Shown piece after piece: positions 47,329 to 56,010 of a stretch of 64,000 nt of DNA; position 1 is the first letter of the stretch, and each line of letters begins with the position of its first letter. The DNA comes from Allotamlana fucoidanivorans (lineage in GTDB: Bacteria > Bacteroidota > Bacteroidia > Flavobacteriales > Flavobacteriaceae), in assembly GCF_045788535.1 (NCBI RefSeq), contig NZ_CP074074.1, positions 2,914,001-2,978,000 on the forward strand. The letters run 5' to 3'. A program made the translations under genes and the position numbers. The notes beneath the pieces are model-generated. The model was given only the letters and a program-made list of their open reading frames with translations. It made no database searches and was not told where the DNA came from.

Positions 47329-48732
47329 ATGAAAACTAAGCTAAAGCAAATGTCAAGAGGAGTTTTATCCAGTGCATTGTCGTTAATTCTTTTGAGTAAT
47401 TGTGCAGAAGTGAAAAACGATGATACGCCATGGGTAAATATTTTTGATGGAAAAACATTAAAAGGTTGGACAAAAATTGGAGGTAATGCAGATTATGAAG
47501 TAAAAGAGGGAACAATTGTTGGCACCTCTAAAATAGATACACCTAATACATTTTTAAGAACAGATGAGCTTTATGGTGATTTTATTTTAGAATTAGACTA
47601 TAAAGTAGATCCTAAGTTAAATTCAGGAATTCAAATAAGAAGTAACAGTTTTCCAGATTATAAAAATGGAAGAGTACATGGTTATCAAATAGAAATAGAT
47701 CCTTCAGAAAGAGCTTGGAGTGCAGGTGTATATGATGAAGGAAGCAGAGGCTGGTTATATACTCTTGATAATAATCCTGAAGCTCAAAAAGCATTTAACC
47801 AAAATCAATGGAATCATTACAGAATAGAGGCAATAGGAGATAGTATAAAAACATGGATAAACAGAGTGCCCGCAGCATTTTTGGTAGATGATATGACGGC
47901 AAGAGGTTTTATAGGTTTGCAAGTTCATAGTATAGGTGATAATAAAGACAAAGAAGGCACTCAAGTAGCCTGGAAGAACATTAAAATAGTAACAAATAAT
48001 GTTTCTAAATATGCACAAAAGAGTCCTTTGGATCCATTTGTAGTTGCTAATAACTTAACATTTGAGGAAAAAAAGAATGGTTGGAAAATACTTTGGGATG
48101 GTAAAACAACCAAAGGATGGAGAGGTGCTAAAATTGCTGATTTCCCTAAAGGTGGTTGGGAAATTAAAGATGGAGTACTTTCGGTATTAGCATCAGGCGG
48201 ACATGAGTCTGAAAACGGAGGTGATATTGTTACCAAAGAAAAATTTTCCAATTTTGAATTAAAGGTTGATTTTAAAATAACGGAAGGAGCTAACAGTGGT
48301 ATTAAGTATTATGTAGACACTGAATTGAATAAAGGGAAAGGCTCTTCAATTGGTTTAGAGTTTCAAATTTTAGATGATGAAAGACATCCTGATGCTAAAT
48401 TAGGAAATCATGAAGGTAGTAGAACTGTAGCATCTCTTTATGATTTAATTCAAGCAGATACAACAAAAGTTGTAAAGCCTATTGGAGATTGGAATCAAGC
48501 ATATATTGTCTCTAAAGATAATCATGTTGAGCACTGGTTAAATGGTAAAAAAGTATTAGAATATGAGAGAAAAAGCCCAGAGTATAGAAAGTTAGTAGCA
48601 GAAAGTAAATACAAAGTTTGGCCTAATTTTGGAGAAGGAGATCAGGGTAGAATTTTACTTCAAGATCACGGAGACCACGTGTCATTTAGAAATGTTAAAA
48701 TCCGTCCATTAAACACAAATAAAAATCAATAA
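47329..48732 (+). CDS. Tandem DUF1080 lipoprotein, 3-keto-glycoside hydrolase/lyase-like
   Basis: A 467-residue lipoprotein (lipobox LLSNC, Cys25) with two DUF1080 beta-sandwiches, about 33-215 (WVNIFDGKTLKGWTKIGG) and about 240-462 (WKILWDGKTTKGWRGAKI). DUF1080 proteins are LamG-like folds; some are now known to cleave glycosides oxidised at C3 (3-keto-disaccharide hydrolases or lyases). The tandem form is notable, because the two copies differ and may have separate tasks. Two Gfo/Idh/MocA genes follow within 5 and 10 nt; these could supply the 3-keto substrate. Confidence 0.85.
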   Translation: MKTKLKQMSRGVLSSALSLILLSNCAEVKNDDTPWVNIFDGKTLKGWTKIGGNADYEVKEGTIVGTSKIDTPNTFLRTDELYGDFILELDYKVDPKLNSGIQIRSNSFPDYKNGRVHGYQIEIDPSERAWSAGVYDEGSRGWLYTLDNNPEAQKAFNQNQWNHYRIEAIGDSIKTWINRVPAAFLVDDMTARGFIGLQVHSIGDNKDKEGTQVAWKNIKIVTNNVSKYAQKSPLDPFVVANNLTFEEKKNGWKILWDGKTTKGWRGAKIADFPKGGWEIKDGVLSVLASGGHESENGGDIVTKEKFSNFELKVDFKITEGANSGIKYYVDTELNKGKGSSIGLEFQILDDERHPDAKLGNHEGSRTVASLYDLIQADTTKVVKPIGDWNQAYIVSKDNHVEHWLNGKKVLEYERKSPEYRKLVAESKYKVWPNFGEGDQGRILLQDHGDHVSFRNVKIRPLNTNKNQ

Positions 48733-48736
48733 TGTT

Positions 48737-50086
48737 ATGAGTACAAATAGAAGAAGTTTTATTAAAAAAGCTGCCGCAGGAGTAGCAGGAGTAGCAATAG
48801 CAGGTAAATTTGAAAGTCACGCTATGTCAGCAAAAAGTTATTCAAATATTATTGGTGCTAATGATCGTATTAATGTTGCAATACAAGGCTTGGGTAGACG
48901 TTGCCCAGCTTATAAAACTCCTATTGTAACAAAGGAGAATAATGTGAAGCTATTGTATTTGTGTGATGTAATGAAAAGCCAAAGGGAGCGTGCAGCTAAA
49001 GATTTTGGAAGTGTATTAAACTACAAAGTGGCTTTGGAAAATGATATAAGAAAGGTTTTAGAGGATAAAGATGTTGATGCTGTTTTTATGGCAACTCCAG
49101 ATCATTGGCATACACCTGGTGCTTGTATGGCAATGCAGGCAGGGAAACACGTATATTTAGAAAAACCATGTTCTCATAATATGTTTGAGAATGAGTTAGT
49201 TGTTGCTGCTCAAAAGAAGTATGGAAAGGTTGTGCAAATGGGTAACCAGCAACGTTCGTCTTTAGAGTCTAACACTATCATAAAAGATATTCATGAAGGT
49301 ATTATAGGAAAAATATATAAAGCTACAGCTTTTTATATCAATAAAAGAGGGCGTGTGCCAAACCAGACTAAAACAGCCCCGCCAGAAGGGTTAGATTGGG
49401 ATTTATTCCAAGGGCCAGCCCCAAGAAGAGACTATACAGACAATACCTGGAACTATAATTGGCATTGGTATGGTTGGGACTATGGTACTGCAGAGATGGG
49501 TAATAATGCAACTCATGAGTTAGATATAGCTCGTTGGGCTTTGGGAGTTAAGTATCCTATGCACGTAAATGTAAGAGCTGGGAAAAATCAATTTTTAGAT
49601 GATGGTTGGGAAATGTATGATTCTATGGAAGCTCGTTTTACGTTCTCTGACGGACAAGTTATTGAGTGGGATGGACAAAGTAGAAATAATTATAATAAAT
49701 ATGGTAAAGGAAGAGGTACTATTGTTTATGGTTCTGAAGGTTCTGCATTTTTAGATAGAGAAGGGTTTGCATTATATAATCTTGCAGGAGAGTTGATAAG
49801 AGATAGTAAATCAGGAGGCTCAGAAGGCGGTATGGCTCTTGGTGGTGGAGGTGATTTGACTACAAGTCATGCAAAAAATTTCTTCCAAACTATAAGAGGA
49901 AAAGAAGAGCTGGCATCGCCTATTGCACAAGGGGCACTAAGTCAAGCCTTAACGCATTATGCTAATATTGCATCAAGAATTAATAAGCCTTTCGATGTTG
50001 ATACAAATTCTGGCAGAATTTTTGATAGAGAAGCTATGGCGTTATGGTCAAGAACTTATGAACCAGGTTGGGAACCAAAACTATAG
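48737..50086 (+). CDS. Gfo/Idh/MocA family oxidoreductase with Tat-type signal
   Basis: A 449-residue NAD(P)-dependent sugar oxidoreductase. The N-terminus has a twin-arginine signal (NRRSFIKKAAAG), so it is exported folded with its cofactor. The Rossmann domain follows (VAIQGLGRR, about 50-60), with the catalytic-lysine segment YLEKPCSHN at about 142-150 and NATHELDIARWALG further on. Secreted members can oxidise or isomerise sugars with tightly bound NAD. It lies 5 nt after the DUF1080 gene and 10 nt before a second member, forming a compact redox module. Confidence 0.9.
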   Translation: MSTNRRSFIKKAAAGVAGVAIAGKFESHAMSAKSYSNIIGANDRINVAIQGLGRRCPAYKTPIVTKENNVKLLYLCDVMKSQRERAAKDFGSVLNYKVALENDIRKVLEDKDVDAVFMATPDHWHTPGACMAMQAGKHVYLEKPCSHNMFENELVVAAQKKYGKVVQMGNQQRSSLESNTIIKDIHEGIIGKIYKATAFYINKRGRVPNQTKTAPPEGLDWDLFQGPAPRRDYTDNTWNYNWHWYGWDYGTAEMGNNATHELDIARWALGVKYPMHVNVRAGKNQFLDDGWEMYDSMEARFTFSDGQVIEWDGQSRNNYNKYGKGRGTIVYGSEGSAFLDREGFALYNLAGELIRDSKSGGSEGGMALGGGGDLTTSHAKNFFQTIRGKEELASPIAQGALSQALTHYANIASRINKPFDVDTNSGRIFDREAMALWSRTYEPGWEPKL

Positions 50087-50095
50087 TAAAGATTC

Positions 50096-51289
50096 ATGAA
50101 ACGAAGAGATTTTATAGTTAAAAGTGGTTTAGTAACATCAGGTCTTGCAGTAGGTTCTTCTGTTTTATGGGGAGCAACTAATGGCTTTAGAGCCAACAAT
50201 ACTATAAATATAGGTGTTATTGGGACTGGAGATAGAGGTGCAGGACTTACCCCATTTTTAAATGAGATTGAAGGGGTAAATGTTATAGCTTGTTGTGATA
50301 TCTTACCATTTAGGTTAGAAAATGGATTGAAAAAAGCTGGAGCAAAAGCAAAAGGATATAACGATTATAGAAAACTTTTAGATAATAAAGATATAGATGC
50401 TGTTTTGGTTTCAACTCCCTTTAATACGCACTCTAAAATCTCAATCGATGCTTTAGATGCCAATAAACATGTGTATTGTGAAAAAACCATGGCAAAAGGG
50501 TTTGAAGCAATTAATGCGCTTGTTAAAAAAGAAGCAACTAGTTCTGTTGTTTTTCAAACAGGACATCAATATCATAGTAGTAGACTTTATTCTCATGTTG
50601 TTAACCTGATAAAAGAAGGAAAAATAGGGAAGATTGTTGCTTTTGAATGTCAGTGGAATAGAAACGGAAATTGGCGTAGACCTGTTCCAGATCCATCTTT
50701 AGAGCGAGCAATTAATTGGAGAATGTATAGAGAATATTCAGGAGGTTTGGTAGCAGAGTTATGCTCACATCAAATTGATTTTGTGAATTGGGTATTAGGT
50801 GAAAATCCAGAGCAGATTCAAGGTGTTGGGGGTATAGATTATTGGAAAGATGGTAGAGAAACCTATGATAATATTCATTTGATATACAAATACCCTAGTG
50901 GTGTTAAAGCCACGTTTAGGTGTTTAACATCTAATGCCTTAGGAGACTATCAAATTAAGGTATATGGTGATAAAGGAACCATTTTGATAGATTATGTTAA
51001 TGCTTGGGTTTATTATGAAAAAGGAATAGAGAAAGAATTAGGTGAAGTAGATGGCGTTTCAGGTGCTACGGTAAATTCTCAAATGCAAGGAAAGGGAATT
51101 CCAATTCATATAGAGCATAATGATCCAAGTAAACAAGCTCTAATAGATTTTAGAGACAGTATAGTTAATAATACAGAACCCATATCTAACATTCATACTG
51201 GTGCAAATACAGCTAAAGCGGTACAAATGTCTTTAGATGCTATGTATAAGGATGAAATTATTTATTGTGATAAAATAAAAATGTCCTAA
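50096..51289 (+). CDS. Second Gfo/Idh/MocA family oxidoreductase with Tat-type signal
   Basis: A 397-residue paralogue of the upstream gene. It begins MKRRDFIVKSG, a Tat-type signal, followed by a Rossmann fold (INIGVIGTGDRGAG) and the lysine motif CEKTMAKG. The C-terminal beta-sheet domain has AELCSHQIDFVNWVLG, in which the active-site His and Asp normally lie. The pair is likely to act on different sugars or as partners. A perfect terminator closes this operon at 51314-51359. Confidence 0.9.
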   Translation: MKRRDFIVKSGLVTSGLAVGSSVLWGATNGFRANNTINIGVIGTGDRGAGLTPFLNEIEGVNVIACCDILPFRLENGLKKAGAKAKGYNDYRKLLDNKDIDAVLVSTPFNTHSKISIDALDANKHVYCEKTMAKGFEAINALVKKEATSSVVFQTGHQYHSSRLYSHVVNLIKEGKIGKIVAFECQWNRNGNWRRPVPDPSLERAINWRMYREYSGGLVAELCSHQIDFVNWVLGENPEQIQGVGGIDYWKDGRETYDNIHLIYKYPSGVKATFRCLTSNALGDYQIKVYGDKGTILIDYVNAWVYYEKGIEKELGEVDGVSGATVNSQMQGKGIPIHIEHNDPSKQALIDFRDSIVNNTEPISNIHTGANTAKAVQMSLDAMYKDEIIYCDKIKMS

Positions 51290-51313
51290 ATCTGTTGTAA
51301 TTATATGTTTTTT

Positions 51314-51359
51314 AAAAAGCGAAACCAGTTAGTATTAATAACTGGTTTTGCTTTTTTTT
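51314..51359 (+). terminator. Intrinsic terminator after the oxidoreductase pair
   Basis: The left arm 51314-51331 pairs with 51339-51356 in an 18-bp stem (core AAACCAGTTA with TAACTGGTTT, one G-U) around a 7-nt loop, ending in a T run. Confidence 0.93.
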
Positions 51360-51383
51360 AGGTCAAAAATGTTAAAAGAGAAA

Positions 51384-51450
51384 ATTAATGTCAGTGTTGT
51401 TTTATTTTAATTATTAATTAATTCTTTTTTAACCTGTCAGGTTAGTTTAG
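51384..51450 (+). promoter_or_regulatory. 11-bp phased TTAA array and -7 element before the sulfatase operon
   Basis: Units begin at 51384, 51395, 51406, 51417 and 51428; four have TTAA (ATTAATGTCAG, TTTAATTATTA, ATTAATTCTTT, TTTAACCTGTC) and the second does not. TAGTTTAG at 51443-51450 matches TAnnTTTG in seven of eight positions and starts 14 bp after the last TTAA. An inverted repeat TAACCTG-T-CAGGTTA covers 51430-51444. Confidence 0.55.
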
Positions 51451-51503
51451 CATTCAAATATTCCTGTTTAAAGGATTTGGAACTTATACAATACTAAATT
51501 AAA

Positions 51504-53108
51504 ATGATGAGTGTAAATTTTTCAACACGTTCAAGTTTAACGTATTTGATGGTTTTGGCTGTATTTCTAACCTTTTCATCATTCGCTCAAAAAAAGAAAA
51601 ATCTCTTATTTATTATGACCGATCAGCAGCAATACAAAGCATTAAGTATTGCTGGAAATACGGTGTTACAAACTCCAAATTTAGATCGTTTAGGAAAAAG
51701 TGGAGCCTATTTTAAAAACGCATATACACCAATGGCGGTATGTGGTCCTGCTAGATCTGCAATTCTTACAGGAATGACGGTTGAAAGTACTGGGGTTAAT
51801 ACCAATGATAAAACTTATTTTTATGATGAAGAACCTGTAATGACTACGCCAACATTCGACGAGATTTTAACAGAAAATGGCTATCACTGCGAATATTATG
51901 GAAAATGGCATGTTATGTCTCATCATGCAGCGATTTATAGAAATCCTAAAAAAGTTGCAAAAAATGGTAAATCTATTTTTGAACATGGAGGGCAAAACCA
52001 TGTGTATATGGATTATATTAATGAACATTACCCTAAGCAAAAACTAGAGGGAGATGAGTTTTATGACACCTTTACAAAACGTGCTTATGTGCCGGATCCA
52101 ATAGATAGTTATTATGGTCACTCTTGGGAAGACGTGAAAAAAGATGAGAGAAAAAGACGTGTGCAGCCAGATTTGCATGGAGAATTGAAAATACCAGCAG
52201 AGCATAGTTTTACCGCGTTTCAGGCAAAAGAAGCAATAAAAGCAATCAATAGACTAAAAGATACCACTTTTAGTATTACGTTATCTATTCATATGCCGCA
52301 TGCTCCAATGACACCAACCAAGCCTTATTACGGTATGTATCCGGTTGATGAAATGGTTCCGCCAGCAAGTATACATGACACTATGGAAAACTCACCATAC
52401 AAACACGCCAACGGAAGAATGGGAATGCCTGAATATTCAGATCCGGAGAAGATAAAGTATATGATTTCCAATTATTACGGTATCATTAAAGAAATTGATG
52501 ATTGGATAGGGAAAATTTTAAAAACTTTAGATGACAACAATTTAACAGAAAACACCTTAATCATTTTTACAAGTGATCATGGTGAAATGTTAGGCGCTCA
52601 TGGGCTCAGAGAAAAGAATGTGTTTTACGAAGAATCATCTCACATTCCTTTATTTGTAAGTTTGCCAGGAGAGATAGAAAAAGAAACAGTTGTAGATGGC
52701 TATGTGTCAACAATTGATTTGTTTTCTACCATTTTAGATTACCTAAATGTGAAAAAGAAATATCCTTCAGACGGTTCTAGTTTAAGAGATTTAATTGAAG
52801 GAAAAGAAACCAGTCACGGTGACTATGTGGTGACAGAATGGGATTATAGAGGACCAGTAGCGCCTAATTATATGATTGTAAAAGATGGCTGGAAACTAAT
52901 AATTCCATATACTAAAGAGTCTACAGTTATTAATGCTATGTACGATTTAAATACAGATCCGCATGAAATGAATAACCTTATAGGAAACAACCCCGATAAG
53001 GCGAAGTATAGAGAAAAAGTAGAAGAATTAAGAGGGTGTTTACTTGAGTGGCTTAAAAAAAATAATTCTGCGAGATATAAGGGGGTGAAAGATAGAGAGT
53101 TGATTTAA
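51504..53108 (+). CDS. Sulfatase (S1 family)
   Basis: A 534-residue secreted sulfatase with signal peptide ending SSFAQ. The maturation motif is CGPAR with Cys80, a variant of CxPSR in which Ser is replaced by Ala; formylglycine conversion is still expected. Metal-binding and active-site parts are IMTDQQQYKAL, GKWHVMSHH and FTSDHGEMLGAHG. The MTDQQ start and LGAHG motif resemble iduronate- and sugar-2/6-sulfatase-like S1 groups. Another sulfatase follows 28 nt later. First gene of the third large PUL operon. Confidence 0.92.
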   Translation: MMSVNFSTRSSLTYLMVLAVFLTFSSFAQKKKNLLFIMTDQQQYKALSIAGNTVLQTPNLDRLGKSGAYFKNAYTPMAVCGPARSAILTGMTVESTGVNTNDKTYFYDEEPVMTTPTFDEILTENGYHCEYYGKWHVMSHHAAIYRNPKKVAKNGKSIFEHGGQNHVYMDYINEHYPKQKLEGDEFYDTFTKRAYVPDPIDSYYGHSWEDVKKDERKRRVQPDLHGELKIPAEHSFTAFQAKEAIKAINRLKDTTFSITLSIHMPHAPMTPTKPYYGMYPVDEMVPPASIHDTMENSPYKHANGRMGMPEYSDPEKIKYMISNYYGIIKEIDDWIGKILKTLDDNNLTENTLIIFTSDHGEMLGAHGLREKNVFYEESSHIPLFVSLPGEIEKETVVDGYVSTIDLFSTILDYLNVKKKYPSDGSSLRDLIEGKETSHGDYVVTEWDYRGPVAPNYMIVKDGWKLIIPYTKESTVINAMYDLNTDPHEMNNLIGNNPDKAKYREKVEELRGCLLEWLKKNNSARYKGVKDRELI

Positions 53109-53136
53109 TTAAATTACTTTTATTGATTACAACACA

Positions 53137-54765
53137 ATGGATAAGCTTTTAAAATCCAAAAAAATAGTAATACAAGTACTAACGATTTTTCTGTTAAGTT
53201 GTAATGTTTTCTCTTGTAAAAAAGAATTTTTAAAAACAGAAAACAAGCAACCTAATGTTCTTATTTTGTTCTCAGACCAACATAATAAGAATGTTATGGG
53301 GTTTGAAGGGCATCCAGATGTTCAAACACCTAATCTAGATAGATTAGCACAACAAGCATTTGTTTTTGATAGAGCTTATTGTGCTACTGGCATATGTGCT
53401 CCCTCTAGGTCTGCCCTTATGACGGGTATTTATCCAAGAACTCTTGGTATACTTTCAAACTCAGAAAACACCCAGGTCATGAGAGAGGTTAAGTCAATGG
53501 CTACAATTTTAAAAGCAAATGGATATAAAACATATGCTTTTGGGAAACGCCATACAAAAGCTGCGATAGATGAAGGTTGGGATGTTAAGAGAAGTCATCT
53601 TTGTGACGAAAGTCGTGAGAACTATGTAACCTGGATAGATAGCTTAGGATATGCGAAGGAATTTGCAAATGATTGGGCGGCTGAATTTGGAAAACCACCT
53701 TCATGCTCTATGGCACATGGACTAATTCATACTGCAGATTTGGCAACAAGAATTTCTTCACTACCTGAAGGTTATACAATGGAGGCTTATACAGCTAAAA
53801 ATACCATTGATGTTATAAAAAAGCATAAAACAACTAAGACACCTTTTTTTTGTTGGGCAACATTTTATAGACCCCATCAACCCTACACGCCTTTAAAAAA
53901 GTACATGGATATGTACGATGTGTCTAAATGGGGGGATGGTATTAAAAATGGCTCGTCTATAAAGATACCTGCAAGTTTTTATGAGGCTACAAGTAATTTA
54001 CCACCGTTTTTGCAAGCACAAAGAAATGGGGGCAATAAGGTTTGGAATATGGATAAAGCAGCTAAAGAAGAACAATTGTGGCGAAACTATATTGGGGCAT
54101 ATTACGCTTTAGTAAGTGAAGTAGATTATTATATAGGCGAGATAATAAATCAATTAGAGAAAGCAGGTTTAAAAGAAGAAACTTTAATTATCTACACAAC
54201 AGACCATGGTGATTTTGTTGGTAATCATGGAATGGTTGAAAAAGCTGCTATGGGGCATAACGTATATGAAGACATTTTAAATATTCCTCTAATTATAAAA
54301 TATCCTGGTCAATCTCAAGGAGAAAAGAAATATGAACTTGTTAGTCAAGTAGATATTTTACCTACAGTTTTAGAAATTTTAAATCTTCCTGAGCCAGAAC
54401 TAAAGCATGATATTCAGGGTATTTCGCTTCATGGTTTAATGCAAAATAAAGAACCTATTAAAAGAGAGTATATAGTTTCAGAAAGTTGGTCACAAGCAGC
54501 TATTATAACCAAAAATTATAAGCTTGGTAAAATGCTAGATCCAACTAGTTTTAAAAAACAATTTGATTATAGAGATTATGGAGATATGTTTTTTAATCTT
54601 CAAGAAGATAGTTTAGAAGTTCAAAATCAAATTAATAACAAAGAGTACATAGACCAAATTAACAAATTAGAGGCTTACTATGAGGATTTTCAAAAACGCT
54701 ACCCTGATATTGGTAAACAAGAAATAATTGCTTCTTTAAAAAAGAATAAAAATAAACTTAACTAA
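53137..54765 (+). CDS. Sulfatase (S1 family), probable lipoprotein
   Basis: A 542-residue sulfatase with an N-terminal signal and a probable lipid-anchored Cys (LLSC at 22 or FSC at 27). The maturation motif is CAPSR with Cys87, after a second Cys five residues earlier. Other active-site parts are LFSDQHNKNVMG, AFGKRHTKA (instead of the usual GKWH) and YTTDHGDFVGNHG. The Lys-Arg-His in place of Lys-Trp-His suggests a different substrate from the preceding sulfatase. It precedes a beta-helix protein by 8 nt. Confidence 0.92.
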   Translation: MDKLLKSKKIVIQVLTIFLLSCNVFSCKKEFLKTENKQPNVLILFSDQHNKNVMGFEGHPDVQTPNLDRLAQQAFVFDRAYCATGICAPSRSALMTGIYPRTLGILSNSENTQVMREVKSMATILKANGYKTYAFGKRHTKAAIDEGWDVKRSHLCDESRENYVTWIDSLGYAKEFANDWAAEFGKPPSCSMAHGLIHTADLATRISSLPEGYTMEAYTAKNTIDVIKKHKTTKTPFFCWATFYRPHQPYTPLKKYMDMYDVSKWGDGIKNGSSIKIPASFYEATSNLPPFLQAQRNGGNKVWNMDKAAKEEQLWRNYIGAYYALVSEVDYYIGEIINQLEKAGLKEETLIIYTTDHGDFVGNHGMVEKAAMGHNVYEDILNIPLIIKYPGQSQGEKKYELVSQVDILPTVLEILNLPEPELKHDIQGISLHGLMQNKEPIKREYIVSESWSQAAIITKNYKLGKMLDPTSFKKQFDYRDYGDMFFNLQEDSLEVQNQINNKEYIDQINKLEAYYEDFQKRYPDIGKQEIIASLKKNKNKLN

Positions 54766-54773
54766 GATAAAAT

Positions 54774-56000
54774 ATGAAACGAATATTTATAGTGCTATGT
54801 GTTTTGGTAATCCAATGGTCTTGGGCTCAAACAATGAAAAGTATTCAAGAATTTGGAGTTAAACCAGAAAATTCAGCGGCGGTTAATAAAATAAATTTAC
54901 AAAAAGCAATAGATTGGGCTTCACCAAAAGGAGCAGCTTTGTGGATAGAACCTAGTAATGAACCCTATCACATAGATGGAGGAGTTGCTTTAAAAGATAA
55001 TGTCTCGTTAATAGGCGTACATGGCCCAACTCCAAGAGGTACTATTCACGAAAATTTAAAACAGCCAGTAGGAAGCGTTTTTAAGATAACCGATAAAGAT
55101 CAGGTTTTTATTACCGTAAAATCTTCAACTCAAATTAAGGGTATTCAGTTTTGGTACCCAGAGCAAACTGTTAATGATCCGTCAGCTATAATAGAATACC
55201 CAGCAACAATACAGGTCTCAAAAAACAGTCTCACTCAAGGAGTCTATTTATCCTGTCTTTCTTTTTACGGTGAGTATGTTGCCTTTGATTTTAATGCAAG
55301 TAGACAATATCCTTGTGAATTGATGACATTTGAACACTGCTATGGGTTTCCTTTAAGTGGCCAGTTTATAAAAATGAATTACGTATATGATGTGCCACGT
55401 ATTTTGCATTGCCATGTAAATCCAGCTTCTCAACGTTTTATTGGCGGGCAAATTACAAGAAAAGTAGTGGATGCTGTGATAGCTAAAAAAACTTATGCTT
55501 ATACCATAAATAATACCGATAATGCACAAATAATAGACTTATTTACGTTTGGTACTTATGGAGGTATTTTACTGGGCGAACAGTCATATGGGCAATTAAC
55601 TAACTTTAATTTTGACTGTGTTGCGGTGGGTATCTTAAAACAAGGAAGTAATACTAAAAATAGAAATTGGCAAATAGCACAAGGGTCTATTATAGCAAAT
55701 ACAGGAGAGAAAGTTGAGAACATACATCCTATTATTATTGAAGGGCAAGGGCATACCTCATTAACAAATGTTGAAGCGTTTTCTGGAGGGAATAGTGCTT
55801 TAACACCAGTAAAAGAACAAATGTCATGGGATTATATGTTAGTAAGAGGGGATAAAAAACTAACAGTTTCTGTTTTTGGAGCAAGAATGAGAAACTATAT
55901 GAGTAAAGAGCCAGTTACTATTGAAAATGAAAAGGCTACTTTACAATTCTCAGTATGTATCGATAAAAATGAACAATTTTATAACAAAATAATAGATTAA
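54774..56000 (+). CDS. Secreted right-handed beta-helix (pectin-lyase fold) protein
   Basis: A 408-residue secreted protein with signal peptide ending SWAQ. Residues 25-90 (SIQEFGVKPEN, KINLQKAIDWASPKGAALWIE) follow the start seen in many pectate-lyase-superfamily and GH28/GH55-like beta-helices, and many short beta-turn units follow. I cannot assign catalytic residues or a known family with confidence. It may be a polysaccharide lyase, a hydrolase or an epimerase acting on the same glycan. Being placed between sulfatases and a GH92 makes a role on the sulfated glycan likely. Confidence 0.7.
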   Translation: MKRIFIVLCVLVIQWSWAQTMKSIQEFGVKPENSAAVNKINLQKAIDWASPKGAALWIEPSNEPYHIDGGVALKDNVSLIGVHGPTPRGTIHENLKQPVGSVFKITDKDQVFITVKSSTQIKGIQFWYPEQTVNDPSAIIEYPATIQVSKNSLTQGVYLSCLSFYGEYVAFDFNASRQYPCELMTFEHCYGFPLSGQFIKMNYVYDVPRILHCHVNPASQRFIGGQITRKVVDAVIAKKTYAYTINNTDNAQIIDLFTFGTYGGILLGEQSYGQLTNFNFDCVAVGILKQGSNTKNRNWQIAQGSIIANTGEKVENIHPIIIEGQGHTSLTNVEAFSGGNSALTPVKEQMSWDYMLVRGDKKLTVSVFGARMRNYMSKEPVTIENEKATLQFSVCIDKNEQFYNKIID

Positions 56001-56010
56001 AATTTTTTTA

